From contig JAHJJX010000031.1 of NCBI GenBank assembly GCA_018822665.1, positions 31,549 through 95,548 of the forward strand: a DNA stretch of 64,000 nt. The letters are read 5' to 3'. Shown here piece by piece: positions 43,808-52,398 of this stretch (position 1 is the stretch's first letter; each line of letters opens with the position of its first letter). A program made the translations under genes and the position numbers. Below the pieces are notes generated by a model. That model was not told the origin of the DNA, ran no database searches, and saw only the letters and a program-made list of their open reading frames with translations. Source of the DNA: a bacterium (GTDB taxonomy: Bacteria > Campylobacterota > Campylobacteria > Campylobacterales > Sulfurimonadaceae).

Positions 43808-45238
43808 TTAAAAAACAAGCGTTTGTCTTGATTTTTTTCTGATTTCATTGAGTTCTTCCACACTCAAACCCCACAAAGAAGCTACTTTTTCTATTCTGTT
43901 TGGAGCAAAATTGATTCTGTCCCACTCATAAAGTCTTAATATGCTTATATCCTGTGCGCTCCATTCATCCGATTTTATCTGCGAATATCTCCAGTCTGTT
44001 TTTGGAAACTCATCGTTATGCGACAAAAACTCTCCCATAGAGGCTATGCTGTAAAGCTCGGTGCCATACAGAGGCACCGCCACAAAAAATTTCACATAAT
44101 CCGCACCGCAATGTTCGGCAAAATATATAGTTTCTCGTATCTCTTCCCAAGTCTCCCCCGGAAAACCTATGATGAAATTCGCTATACAGTGCATGCCGTA
44201 CTCTTTGACTTTGCGAATGATATTTGGGACCTCTTTTAAATCTTTTATAGGTTTTTTGACAATCTGCTTTAAGACCCTCTGCGTTCCGGATTCTATCGCC
44301 ACGTTTAAGCCGATACAGCCGGACTCTTTCATCAGTCTGAGGTGTTTATCCGTAAGTAAGAAAAGGGCAAATGCCGTTCCCACCCATCGCAGGTTTACCT
44401 CTTTGTCTATCATCTCCTGAAATAAAGAAGCGGCATATCTTCCCCCATCAGCCATAAGCATATTGTCATCGCCAAATACGATTGACTTTATACCATATCG
44501 CTCTTTTAAAAATAAAATCTCTTCCACTACATTTTTTGGGTCTTTGTATCTTACCTTTTTACCCGATATCATCTCCACCTGGCAAAATGAACAGCCAAAA
44601 GGGCATCCCCTAGTCGTATTTACGCTGTAAGAGGGATATTCAGGGGGTCGGTTTGGTCCGATTCGCTCCCCCCTTTGAAGATACTCTTCAAAATTTATAT
44701 AGGAGTAATCAGGCCAGGGAAGCGTGTTTAAATCCTCAACCCAGACTATCTCCTGAACATGGACCTGAGCGTTTGCATCTCTGTAAATAAGCCCTTTTTT
44801 GGGGAATTCTCCCTTGCCCTGCAAATAAAGGAGCAGCTCTTTTAAGACAAACTCCCCCTCTCCGTTTACGCCGTAATCCAAATCTTGGTTTCTAAAAGCA
44901 AAGGCATGTTTGGTTGTTATATGCACGCCTCCTGCGATAGTAATCATCGCGGAGTTCACCTCTTTGGCAAGCTCTATGGCTGTATCCAGAGTGTCCTGGT
45001 ATTCGGAGGAGAGTATGGAGATACCGATATAATCGGGGTTAATCTCTTTGAGCCTGTTTTTAAACTCCTCCCTGCTCATATCATAAAACTGCGCATCTAT
45101 AATGTGCACTTCTACGATATCTTTCACCATAGCGGCTAAAAGACAGAGCGTTACGGGATTTAAATCCCAGACCGTATTCATATCCTCTTTCTGCCATCTT
45201 TGGTTTGGATAGGTTAAGACTAATTTTTTCACATTCAA
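43808..45238 (-). CDS. B12-binding-domain radical SAM enzyme
   Basis: A 476-aa class B-like radical SAM protein. Residues about 1-145 form a cobalamin-binding-type domain (DAQFYD..., YIGISILSSEYQDTL, IAGGVHITT). Residues about 200-400 form the radical SAM barrel with C212/C216/C219 (CPFGCSFC) and GFPGETWEEI. Such enzymes methylate unactivated carbon or rearrange skeletons. The DxHxxG motif is not evident, so cobalamin may be bound base-off without it. AAGGGA precedes the start. It lies 6 bp after the methyltransferase gene and 11 bp before the acylating dehydrogenase. Confidence 0.87.
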   Translation of the reverse strand: MNVKKLVLTYPNQRWQKEDMNTVWDLNPVTLCLLAAMVKDIVEVHIIDAQFYDMSREEFKNRLKEINPDYIGISILSSEYQDTLDTAIELAKEVNSAMITIAGGVHITTKHAFAFRNQDLDYGVNGEGEFVLKELLLYLQGKGEFPKKGLIYRDANAQVHVQEIVWVEDLNTLPWPDYSYINFEEYLQRGERIGPNRPPEYPSYSVNTTRGCPFGCSFCQVEMISGKKVRYKDPKNVVEEILFLKERYGIKSIVFGDDNMLMADGGRYAASLFQEMIDKEVNLRWVGTAFALFLLTDKHLRLMKESGCIGLNVAIESGTQRVLKQIVKKPIKDLKEVPNIIRKVKEYGMHCIANFIIGFPGETWEEIRETIYFAEHCGADYVKFFVAVPLYGTELYSIASMGEFLSHNDEFPKTDWRYSQIKSDEWSAQDISILRLYEWDRINFAPNRIEKVASLWGLSVEELNEIRKKSRQTLVF

Positions 45239-45243
45239 TCCCT

Positions 45244-45903
45244 TTAGGGTATAAACCAGTAGTAGTCACCCTCGTAACCACACTCTTTAAAAAACGCTTT
45301 CCACTCTGCCGTATGCATCATTGTGAGTGCCGTAAGGTTCCAGGCTTCCATCGCTTTTTTTTCCTCATCATCTCTATAAGCATCAAGCGTAATAAAAGCA
45401 TCTTTTTTACTCACTCTCATAATTTCTTTAAGAGCTATTTTCATCTCATCTTTATCTAAATTGTGTAATGTTGTTATAGAGATAACTAAATCAAAACTGT
45501 TATCTTCAAATGGCAAACGCATCGCATTTGCCACTTGAAGATACTCTTTCACCTCCTCTTTGGCATGTGAAATTGCATATTCGGATATATCAACTCCCCT
45601 TACACCAATTTCGGGTATAAGCCTTTGAAAGTCATAAAGCATAAAACCTTTAGCACAACCGATATCCAATATTTTACTACTCTTATCAAGTTTGTAATAC
45701 TCTTTAAATGTTGGAATCACATCCTCCCAAAACTTTGGACTATAATAAAATCCGCCATACCCATGACTTCTCTCACCGTCAAAAAATTCTTTAGAAAATT
45801 GTCGCGCCAAGGCTTTATCTTGTTCTGTTTTCTCTTCTAATCTTTTACTCAAATCCCTCTTTGTTTTAGGGTAGTTTTGCATCAGATTTATCTCTTTACC
45901 CAT
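45244..45903 (-). CDS. SAM-dependent methyltransferase of the accessory operon
   Basis: A 219-aa class I methyltransferase with motif I ILDIGCAKGFMLYDF (about 78-92), GVDISEYAISHA and LPFEDNSFDLVISITTLHNL (motif II/post II). TAATG joins its start to the stop of the radical SAM gene upstream. The N-terminal FYYSPKFWEDVIPTFKEYYKL resembles sugar or lipid methyltransferases more than nucleic-acid enzymes. Substrate unknown. Base composition from here to about 48.3 kb looks more AT-rich than in the flanking genes. A shortened copy of the repeat (TCACATGCC) is the only one between 41.8 and 49.2 kb. Confidence 0.85.
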   Translation of the reverse strand: MGKEINLMQNYPKTKRDLSKRLEEKTEQDKALARQFSKEFFDGERSHGYGGFYYSPKFWEDVIPTFKEYYKLDKSSKILDIGCAKGFMLYDFQRLIPEIGVRGVDISEYAISHAKEEVKEYLQVANAMRLPFEDNSFDLVISITTLHNLDKDEMKIALKEIMRVSKKDAFITLDAYRDDEEKKAMEAWNLTALTMMHTAEWKAFFKECGYEGDYYWFIP

Positions 45904-46979
45904 TACACAAAGCCCATATGTTCTTTATCAACATCTAAATATTTAAATATTAGTTTATTCTTCTCATTAACAGCACAGTGATGGTTACAATCTATGGACG
46001 GATTGACATTAAAAAATTTATCTTTTTCGTTCATCCAGAGCTCTTTAAATCTTCTCTTTTTTATACTTCCCAATCCACCCGTGTCCAAATTATATGCTTT
46101 GTCATGACATGTATAAACATTCATATCAGCCCCGATTACCGGATTTATTTGCACATATGGACACCACTTATAATCTTTGTCAAATTTATAATCTAGTAGA
46201 TGATAACTATCAAACACTTCAAATGAGGCATCCTCTAATTCATCCTTAACCTGCATGGACAGATTCTTCGCTTCTTGGTAAATCGGCTCATGATATCTAT
46301 TGTTTTCTATCCCGTTGTTGCCAATAACACAAGGTGCGATTTTAATACTATCAACACCAATCTCTTTCATTAGCTTTGAAAAGTTATAAATCTCTTTATA
46401 GTTCTTGTTATCAACGATAAAGCTGATACCGAGATTACACTTTCTCTTAGGTATCTTTGCAAAGTTTTTCATGTTGTTGATAACTCTTGTGAACTCTCCG
46501 TGCTTTACATTTCTATACTTAGCATAACTCTCATCATCCCATCCATCAATGGAGACTCTTACCCAAGTTCCATATTTTGCAAATACATCGGCTATCTCAC
46601 CCTCTAATCTTGAACCGTTTGTTAAAGATGCAAATTTAATACTGCTTGTAGCCAAATTCTGTACAGTTTCTAATAGATGAGGGTAAAGAAACGGCTCACC
46701 CCCACCGCTGAAAGTTATTGATTGAACTTCCATATCAATACAGTCTTCAATGATTTCTCTCATTTTATCTTTAGGAATTGTATCTTTGATTGTCATATCT
46801 TTACCAAGCTGAATATCATCCAGACTCTGATAGGAGCAGTACCAACATGAATGATTACATACATTGGTGGGCTTGATTCTAATATGCAGCGGCGCTTTTA
46901 TCGTATCTACCTCTTTAGATAAAGAGTCAAGCTTATCTTGAAAATGAAATATTTTATACTCAGAATATTTAGTTGCCAT
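45903..46979 (-). CDS. Radical SAM/SPASM-type enzyme, copy C
   Basis: A 358-aa radical SAM protein with CNHSCWYC at C41/C45/C48 preceded by IKPTNV, SGGGEPFLYP for SAM binding (about 95-104), and later cysteines (CPYVQINPVIG, YTCHDKAY, DCNHHCA) typical of an auxiliary-cluster domain. It resembles the copy at 49.3 kb in layout (about 360 aa, same spacing of motifs). The reaction is not known. It follows the truncated transketolase subunit by 13 bp and shares TAATG with the methyltransferase. Confidence 0.86.
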   Translation of the reverse strand: MATKYSEYKIFHFQDKLDSLSKEVDTIKAPLHIRIKPTNVCNHSCWYCSYQSLDDIQLGKDMTIKDTIPKDKMREIIEDCIDMEVQSITFSGGGEPFLYPHLLETVQNLATSSIKFASLTNGSRLEGEIADVFAKYGTWVRVSIDGWDDESYAKYRNVKHGEFTRVINNMKNFAKIPKRKCNLGISFIVDNKNYKEIYNFSKLMKEIGVDSIKIAPCVIGNNGIENNRYHEPIYQEAKNLSMQVKDELEDASFEVFDSYHLLDYKFDKDYKWCPYVQINPVIGADMNVYTCHDKAYNLDTGGLGSIKKRRFKELWMNEKDKFFNVNPSIDCNHHCAVNEKNKLIFKYLDVDKEHMGFV

Positions 46980-46992
46980 ATTAACCCGCTTT

Positions 46993-47481
46993 TTATAAAC
47001 ATCTTAAATATGTCGGACCATTAGAGGCAAACATATCTTCTACATCTTGCTGTAAACTTTTTACAGTCGGTGCAAAAAGTTTAAAATTTTTAAAAATTTC
47101 CATCATCTGCACATCATCACTATCCATGCAGTGACTTCGCCCTAGCTTATCAAAGTAGTTATCGGCACCTACACCGATAAGTTTAACATTCATTTTATGC
47201 TCGTTCAAATCATAGCGTATCTGCTCATAAGCACGCATAACCAAAAACGGTACTTGAGAATATACTATCGGTTTAAGTCCTGCCAAATACATTCCTGCAC
47301 TCATGCTAATAGTAGCCTGTTCACAAATACCTACATTAAAAACTCTCTCTTTATGGTTATCAAAGTAGTTATCAAGAACAGCAAACCCCATATCTCCGAC
47401 TAAAAGAGCCATTTTTTCATCATATTTGAAGTAACTGTAGATTTCACTCATTACCTCTTTTTTTGTTACTAACCTACTCAT
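46993..47481 (-). CDS. Transketolase-like pyrimidine-domain subunit, truncated
   Basis: A 162-aa protein equal to only the middle (pyrimidine-binding) domain of transketolase/DXS/E1-beta: ERVFNVGICEQATISMSAGMYLAGLKPIVYSQVPF holds the catalytic Glu (GICEQA). Split transketolase beta subunits are usually about 310 aa and end with a C-terminal domain. Here the gene stops at LFAPTVKSLQQDVEDMF...YLRCL with no room for it. I start at the ATG with AGGTGA about 5 nt upstream rather than the GTG nine bases earlier. It overlaps the alpha subunit gene by 8 bp. Together they could form an alpha2beta2 TPP carboligase. Confidence 0.85.
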   Translation of the reverse strand: MSRLVTKKEVMSEIYSYFKYDEKMALLVGDMGFAVLDNYFDNHKERVFNVGICEQATISMSAGMYLAGLKPIVYSQVPFLVMRAYEQIRYDLNEHKMNVKLIGVGADNYFDKLGRSHCMDSDDVQMMEIFKNFKLFAPTVKSLQQDVEDMFASNGPTYLRCL

Positions 47482-48265
47482 CAGTTTCACCTAAAACGTA
47501 ACCGTCTTGAGTTGGACATCTAAAGTGATACGCTATTGAATTTTCACAAGGCTTTAGCCCTTTTCCTTTTACGGTATCACAAAACAGAATCGAAAAATTT
47601 GAGTTTTTATTTGTAAAAAACTCTCCCATCTTCTCTTTTAAGAGAGTCTCATTGTGCCCATCTATTTTTGAATAATTATCACTGTAACTACTCAAAACTT
47701 TAGCAAGTCTCTCATTATCAAGTCCAACATCTTCAACTCTATCCATTGCTTGAAGTCCGTTTGCATCCACAATTAAAAGAAGATTATCAAGCTTAAATCT
47801 ATATGCAAGTCCAAGAGCTTCAAAATTACTCCCCTCTTGCATCTCGCCATCCCCTACAATACAAACAACCTTATTACTCATATTTTGCATTTTAAACGCA
47901 TGTGCCATACCGACGGCTATGGGCAATCCGTGTCCTAACGATCCTGTTGAGGCCTCAATCATATAATCACTGTTTTTAGTTAAACACCCTTTTATAGATG
48001 CTCCGTTATAAAAACTCTCCAACTCGCTGTTTGGTAAAAATCCAAGTTCATTTAAAATAATATAATAGGCATAAGCACCGTGCCCTTTGGAAAAGAGAAC
48101 TCTGTCTCTGCTCTCATCTTTTACATTTTTTGTATTGTAAGTCAAAAAATCTCTAAATAAAACCGTGAGCATCTCCACGCACGAAAGGGAGGGAGCAAGA
48201 TGCCCCGCACCGCTTTTGCACGAGAGTTCTATCGTCTTTTTCCGTATATCCGCTGCTTCAAGCAT
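47474..48265 (-). CDS. Transketolase-like TPP-binding subunit (N-terminal half)
   Basis: A 263-aa protein matching the N-terminal TPP/PP domain of transketolase. From the internal ATG with GGAGACAAGG upstream it reads MLEAADIRKKTIELSCKSGAGHLAPSLSCVEML, with the conserved GHLAPSLS at the start. GDGEMQEGSNFEALGLAYRFKLDNLLLIVDANG is the TPP-metal motif. The track start is 57 bp earlier, inside the epimerase gene, and is unlikely. It pairs with the pyrimidine-domain gene that follows. Similar split TPP pairs in secondary metabolism attach two-carbon units to sugars. A housekeeping transketolase function is unlikely given the truncated partner. Confidence 0.88.
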   Translation of the reverse strand: MLEAADIRKKTIELSCKSGAGHLAPSLSCVEMLTVLFRDFLTYNTKNVKDESRDRVLFSKGHGAYAYYIILNELGFLPNSELESFYNGASIKGCLTKNSDYMIEASTGSLGHGLPIAVGMAHAFKMQNMSNKVVCIVGDGEMQEGSNFEALGLAYRFKLDNLLLIVDANGLQAMDRVEDVGLDNERLAKVLSSYSDNYSKIDGHNETLLKEKMGEFFTNKNSNFSILFCDTVKGKGLKPCENSIAYHFRCPTQDGYVLGETDE

Positions 48266-49253
48266 CCTTGTCTCCAAGACACTCAAACCACTCTTTTGTC
48301 GCTTCTTGGATACTGTCCTCATCCCATACGGGAGCTTCTCTCCACTGCTCTATATTCTCAAGCATCGTCTTCACACCCTCTTCAAAACTCACTTTTGGAG
48401 TCCAGCCGAGCATGGTTTTTATCTTTGTTATATCGGCATAGGTGCATTCCGGCTCTCCGGGTCTTTTTGAGATATGCACCTTCTCCCCTCCCAAAAGTTC
48501 GACCAGATAGTTTATACTGTAGGTGTTATCGCTTCCCACATTAAATATCTCTTGGACGTAGGAGCTTTGGCAGGCGGTGTAACATGCATCTACGATATCC
48601 GTTACATAGGTAAAATCCCGTGTTTGTTCTCCGTCGCCGACTATCGTCAGAGGCTTTTTGTTTAAAAGCTGTGCCAAAAACACCCCAAAAACAGCTCCGT
48701 ATGTTCCGCCGGTTCTGTGCCTTATCCCGTAGACATTAAAAAATCGCATGCTCACAACCGGCATCTTGTACACCTGACCCCAGTGCATCACATACTGCTC
48801 CCCTACCGTTTTGGTGTGGGCATAGGGGTATTCCGGTCGTATGGCACTGCTCTCGGGTGTCGGATACACATCGGGTATCCCATAGCATGAGCTTGAGGCG
48901 GCATACACGAACTTTTTAAGGTTTTTCGATTTTCTGCTCGCTTGCAAAACCCGCATCGTACCGTCAACATTTGCCTGATGGTATTTTAGCGGTTCATTTA
49001 TAGAGGGCACGATATCCGCCAAAGCGGCATAATGAAACACATAATCCACATCAGCAAAGACCTCGTCCAAAGAGAGCTTATAGTCACCGATATCGGCTTG
49101 AATAAATCGGACTTTACCCTTATGATGCTCTATATTTTCCAATCTTCCGTTTGCAAGATTATCGATAACCGTCACTTCATAATTTTTAGAGACCAATAAA
49201 TCTACCATGTGCGAGCCTATAAATCCTGCTCCTCCGGTTACAATTGCTTTCAT
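48258..49253 (-). CDS. UDP-glucose 4-epimerase-like NAD-dependent epimerase
   Basis: A 331-aa extended SDR. The preferred ATG (AAGGA 7 nt upstream; the track uses a TTG two codons before) gives MKAIVTGGAGFIGSHMVDLL. The active site AASSSCYG (Ser) and YPYAHTK (Tyr/Lys), plus RFFNVYG and RDFTYVTDIVDA, are typical of GalE/WbpP-type epimerases and dehydratases. It could also be a GDP- or CDP-sugar 4,6-dehydratase. It follows a radical SAM gene by 9 bp and overlaps the TPP subunit gene by 8 bp. Confidence 0.9.
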   Translation of the reverse strand: MKAIVTGGAGFIGSHMVDLLVSKNYEVTVIDNLANGRLENIEHHKGKVRFIQADIGDYKLSLDEVFADVDYVFHYAALADIVPSINEPLKYHQANVDGTMRVLQASRKSKNLKKFVYAASSSCYGIPDVYPTPESSAIRPEYPYAHTKTVGEQYVMHWGQVYKMPVVSMRFFNVYGIRHRTGGTYGAVFGVFLAQLLNKKPLTIVGDGEQTRDFTYVTDIVDACYTACQSSYVQEIFNVGSDNTYSINYLVELLGGEKVHISKRPGEPECTYADITKIKTMLGWTPKVSFEEGVKTMLENIEQWREAPVWDEDSIQEATKEWFECLGDKDA

Positions 49254-49262
49254 TATCAATCC

Positions 49263-50357
49263 TTAAATAAAATTATCATGGGCATGTGGATTCTTCAGTC
49301 TGAAAAGGTAACGGTTTACCTCATCCATTCTGCAATTTACCCTGCAATTCTTTATATCCAACTCATTTTTTACATATTCGTAGGATTTTTTTCTTTTGTC
49401 GCTTTCCCATATCTGGCTGAAACTGTTCTCATATATATTTCCATAGCAAAACTTATCATCGCCCAGATACGCACTGCACCCGAAAACTTTTCCGTCTGCC
49501 GCGATATATCCCCAAAAGAAGGGTGTAGAATGGCATGTGGAATAGGAATGCGTTTTTTGCACATGCTTTTTCATCGTATTTGCACGAAAGACCACGCTGA
49601 AATTTTCATCATTCAAACACTCCAACTCTTTTTCCAAATCCTGTGTATCGGAATAATCGATATCTGCATATTTTGTGGTTTGGCTAAAGTTGTGCTGCGA
49701 ATAAGGCTTGATAACCAGATAGTCTACTCCCGTCTCTTTACACTTTTGCGCCAAAATAACGGCCTCATCCTTGTTTTCGGGCAAAAGCAGCATCTGTACG
49801 CCGAGCGTGCATTTTAAATTGTTTTGTTTTCTATACTCCAGGGCATATTCAAGATTATGCATAACCCTCTCAAAATCAAGCTCTTTTGTTTGATGTATCT
49901 GCGCATAACTCTTCGCTGTTCCCCCGTTGAGGCTCACCTTTATCCAAGAGCAGCTCTCTATACATCTTTCAATGTTTTTTTTATTCAGCGGTACGAAATT
50001 TGTCGTGAGTGAAGTATCTATTCCCACACGTGAGCAATGTTCCACGATAAGGTCCAAGTCTTTAAAAAGAAGAGGTTCCCCCTCCCCCGCAAACATCACG
50101 CTTTTTACACCTTTTTGAGCCATGTCGCTCAGGGTGTTTTTTAAAACATCAAACTCCAAACCTATGTTTTCATACCCCATATAATCAAGTGCACAAAAGG
50201 TGCAGCGGTGGTTGCACCCGCCATAAGGTGAAATCTCTACATACACGGGATATATCTTTTTTAACTTTTGCCAATCCTCTTTTGCTTCAAGCCACTTAGC
50301 AACCCGAAGAGGATGCAGACCCATCTTATGAGAGTCTATTGAAAATTTATCGCTCAT
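49263..50357 (-). CDS. Radical SAM/SPASM-type enzyme, copy D
   Basis: A 364-aa radical SAM protein with CNHRCTFC at C48/C52/C55, FAGEGEPLLFKDL for SAM (about 94-106), and a C-terminal SPASM-like set (STCHSTPFFWGYIAADGKVFGCSAYLGD, NCRVNCRMDEV). It is similar in plan to the copy at 45.9 kb. The product of such pairs in glycan loci is unknown to me. It begins immediately after the stop of the glycosyltransferase-like gene. Two copies of the CACATGCC repeat lie in its 3' half. Confidence 0.86.
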   Translation of the reverse strand: MSDKFSIDSHKMGLHPLRVAKWLEAKEDWQKLKKIYPVYVEISPYGGCNHRCTFCALDYMGYENIGLEFDVLKNTLSDMAQKGVKSVMFAGEGEPLLFKDLDLIVEHCSRVGIDTSLTTNFVPLNKKNIERCIESCSWIKVSLNGGTAKSYAQIHQTKELDFERVMHNLEYALEYRKQNNLKCTLGVQMLLLPENKDEAVILAQKCKETGVDYLVIKPYSQHNFSQTTKYADIDYSDTQDLEKELECLNDENFSVVFRANTMKKHVQKTHSYSTCHSTPFFWGYIAADGKVFGCSAYLGDDKFCYGNIYENSFSQIWESDKRKKSYEYVKNELDIKNCRVNCRMDEVNRYLFRLKNPHAHDNFI

Positions 50358-51761
50358 CTAACCCACTTCTTGTTCGATTTTTTTCACCATTCTTGTAACA
50401 AAAGCGTTAAAGGACATCTCCTCAGCTATTCCATACACATTTTTTTTCGGCTCTTCGCCTAATATATCGACAAGCTCCTCATAATTTGAAAACAAAAGCG
50501 TATTTTCTTCATAATCATACTTCTCTTCGCTCATCGCTCTGCAATCATAAGACACCGGAATAGTTCCACATGCCGCCATCTCCGGCAATCTTTGCTGATA
50601 CATATCAAAAGAATGGGCATAAACCGAGTAGCGGGCGCTGTTGTAAACCTTCGAGAGTTCTTTGCCGTGGGGAAGTTCTCCTTTAAAATACGGAGCGACA
50701 AGGGGATTATTTTCCCAATGCCTGCCATACACTTCGACAGCTATGTTCTTTTGTTTGCATATCCACTCCACGCTGCATTCGCGTACGGCCATTGCAAGAG
50801 GGCTCAACAAGATTAAATTATAGTCTATCTCATATTTTCGTGAGAGTTCCCCAACATACTCCGGCGTTATTTTCATCCCCGTGTTCAGGTTTTCTCTAAA
50901 AATATTATAAAGTTCTCTGAATCTCTTATCGCTTATCTCTTTATTTAAAACAGCGGCATAAGAGGAACCTATAAAAATGATTTTATTCTCTTTTTGAATT
51001 GTTTCATCCCTGTAAAAATCACTCTTACTGACACAAAACCTCTGAATCTCATAGCTCTCTTTGATAAATTTTTTCTTCATTATCATATCCGAGAGCGCAT
51101 AAATAATGTCTCTTTGTCTTAAATGGATTTTGCTCTCATCATATAAAATCGGCATCGGGTCTTGAAACCAGACAAAATTAAAAATAGAATCGCTTAAAAA
51201 AGTATTGTTGAGATTATTGATATTGATTGTGGCATGGGGCTGAAACTCTGACATAATTTTAAAAGAACTTAAATCTTCTATCCCCTCATACAATTCAAAA
51301 CAAACTTCATAACCCATATCTCTTAAAGTATTGGCGATATTTTTAGATACGTACTGCATCACTTGGGTTGAAACATTGGCGCAGAGGTGAAATCTTAAAC
51401 GCTCGCTAAAATCCGGCGAAGAGTTTTTCATTTTTTGCAAATAATGTGTATTAAGCTGTGTTCTATACATTTTTGCCTGTTCAATGGATAAATTAAAGTT
51501 CATTAACACCTCTAATTTAATATCACTCGATATTTCCAATCCCGTAAAATCTATTTTTGAGGGTATTCTGTATGTGCCGTAAGCCAATGTTTCGAGCAGA
51601 TTTTCTATTGGAAGATGTACAAGATTTGCCAAATCGCTCTCTATCTTTTCACCTTCATAGTAACATAACTGTAAATAATAATTGTTTTCGCCCCATCTGT
51701 TTTGTTGTGAGGCAACCCGCAGAGCTTCCTTTGGGCTAAGGAAGTAAATATCTTCATGCAT
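50358..51761 (-). CDS. Glycosyltransferase-like protein (CgeB/GT-B type)
   Basis: A 467-aa protein, first gene of the minus-strand operon. Its second half reads like a GT-B glycosyltransferase of the CgeB/DUF3880 class: FVWFQDPMPILYDE (about 195), VEVYGRHWENNPL, then ARYSVYAHSFDMYQQRLPEMAACGTIPVSYD with the E and ACG of the donor-binding motif. The N-terminal third (about 1-120) is unrecognised. It may transfer the unusual sugar made by the downstream genes to flagellin, lipid or another glycan. A full copy of the CACATGCC repeat encodes AACG in the key motif. Confidence 0.72.
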   Translation of the reverse strand: MHEDIYFLSPKEALRVASQQNRWGENNYYLQLCYYEGEKIESDLANLVHLPIENLLETLAYGTYRIPSKIDFTGLEISSDIKLEVLMNFNLSIEQAKMYRTQLNTHYLQKMKNSSPDFSERLRFHLCANVSTQVMQYVSKNIANTLRDMGYEVCFELYEGIEDLSSFKIMSEFQPHATININNLNNTFLSDSIFNFVWFQDPMPILYDESKIHLRQRDIIYALSDMIMKKKFIKESYEIQRFCVSKSDFYRDETIQKENKIIFIGSSYAAVLNKEISDKRFRELYNIFRENLNTGMKITPEYVGELSRKYEIDYNLILLSPLAMAVRECSVEWICKQKNIAVEVYGRHWENNPLVAPYFKGELPHGKELSKVYNSARYSVYAHSFDMYQQRLPEMAACGTIPVSYDCRAMSEEKYDYEENTLLFSNYEELVDILGEEPKKNVYGIAEEMSFNAFVTRMVKKIEQEVG

Positions 51762-51839
51762 TGTTTTAATCTTTATATTTGATTTGTTTGAGTAAAATAC
51801 AACACTTTGACTTAAGGGTTCGTAAGAGGAGAAACATTA

Positions 51840-52397
51840 GTGAAAAACTTTGCAAAAGATTACACAGGCAGACTCATAGCACTTTTGCAAAGCATAGATA
51901 CGGATGCTATCGCAGAAATCATTCAGGCACTCGAGCGCACAAAAGGACGCATTTACATCATAGGCAACGGAGGAAGTGCCGCTACCGCTTCGCACATGGT
52001 GAATGATTTGGGGGTCGGACTCAAGCGAAGAGATATAAGAAATTTTGATGTGCAGAGTCTCAGCGACAACACTCCCGTCTGCAGTGCCATCGCCAATGAT
52101 ATCGGGTACGAAAATGTTTTTTACATGCAGCTCAAAAACAGAATCTCCAAGGATGATCTGCTTATCGCCATCTCTTGCAGCGGAAACTCTTCAAACATCA
52201 CAAAAGCGCTAAGCTATGCAAGAGAGCAGGGAGCTACCGTCATCGGCGTCACGGGATTTGACGGAGGGGAACTCAAAAGACTCTCCCATATCAGTTTTCA
52301 TGTCGATACCCCAAAAAACGAATACGGACTCGTGGAAGATATGCACATGATTTTAGACCACATCATCTACAGCTACTACATAGACCAAGCAAAATAA
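51840..52397 (+). CDS. gmhA: Phosphoheptose isomerase-like SIS protein (GmhA family)
   Basis: A 185-aa SIS-domain isomerase. IYIIGNGGSAATASHMVNDLGVGL (about 39-60), SDNTPVCSAIANDIGYENVF, ISCSGNSSNITKAL and the C-terminal VEDMHMILDHII match GmhA, which converts sedoheptulose-7-P to heptose-7-P. The GTG start has GAGGAG 8 nt before it. It is the first plus-strand gene of the leg operon, 78 bp from the divergent operon. It may serve that operon's heptose-like kinase and nucleotidyltransferase. Alternatively it could act on a hexose phosphate for GDP-GlcNAc supply. No GmhB phosphatase was found. Confidence 0.82.
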   Translation: MKNFAKDYTGRLIALLQSIDTDAIAEIIQALERTKGRIYIIGNGGSAATASHMVNDLGVGLKRRDIRNFDVQSLSDNTPVCSAIANDIGYENVFYMQLKNRISKDDLLIAISCSGNSSNITKALSYAREQGATVIGVTGFDGGELKRLSHISFHVDTPKNEYGLVEDMHMILDHIIYSYYIDQAK

Positions 52398-52398
52398 G

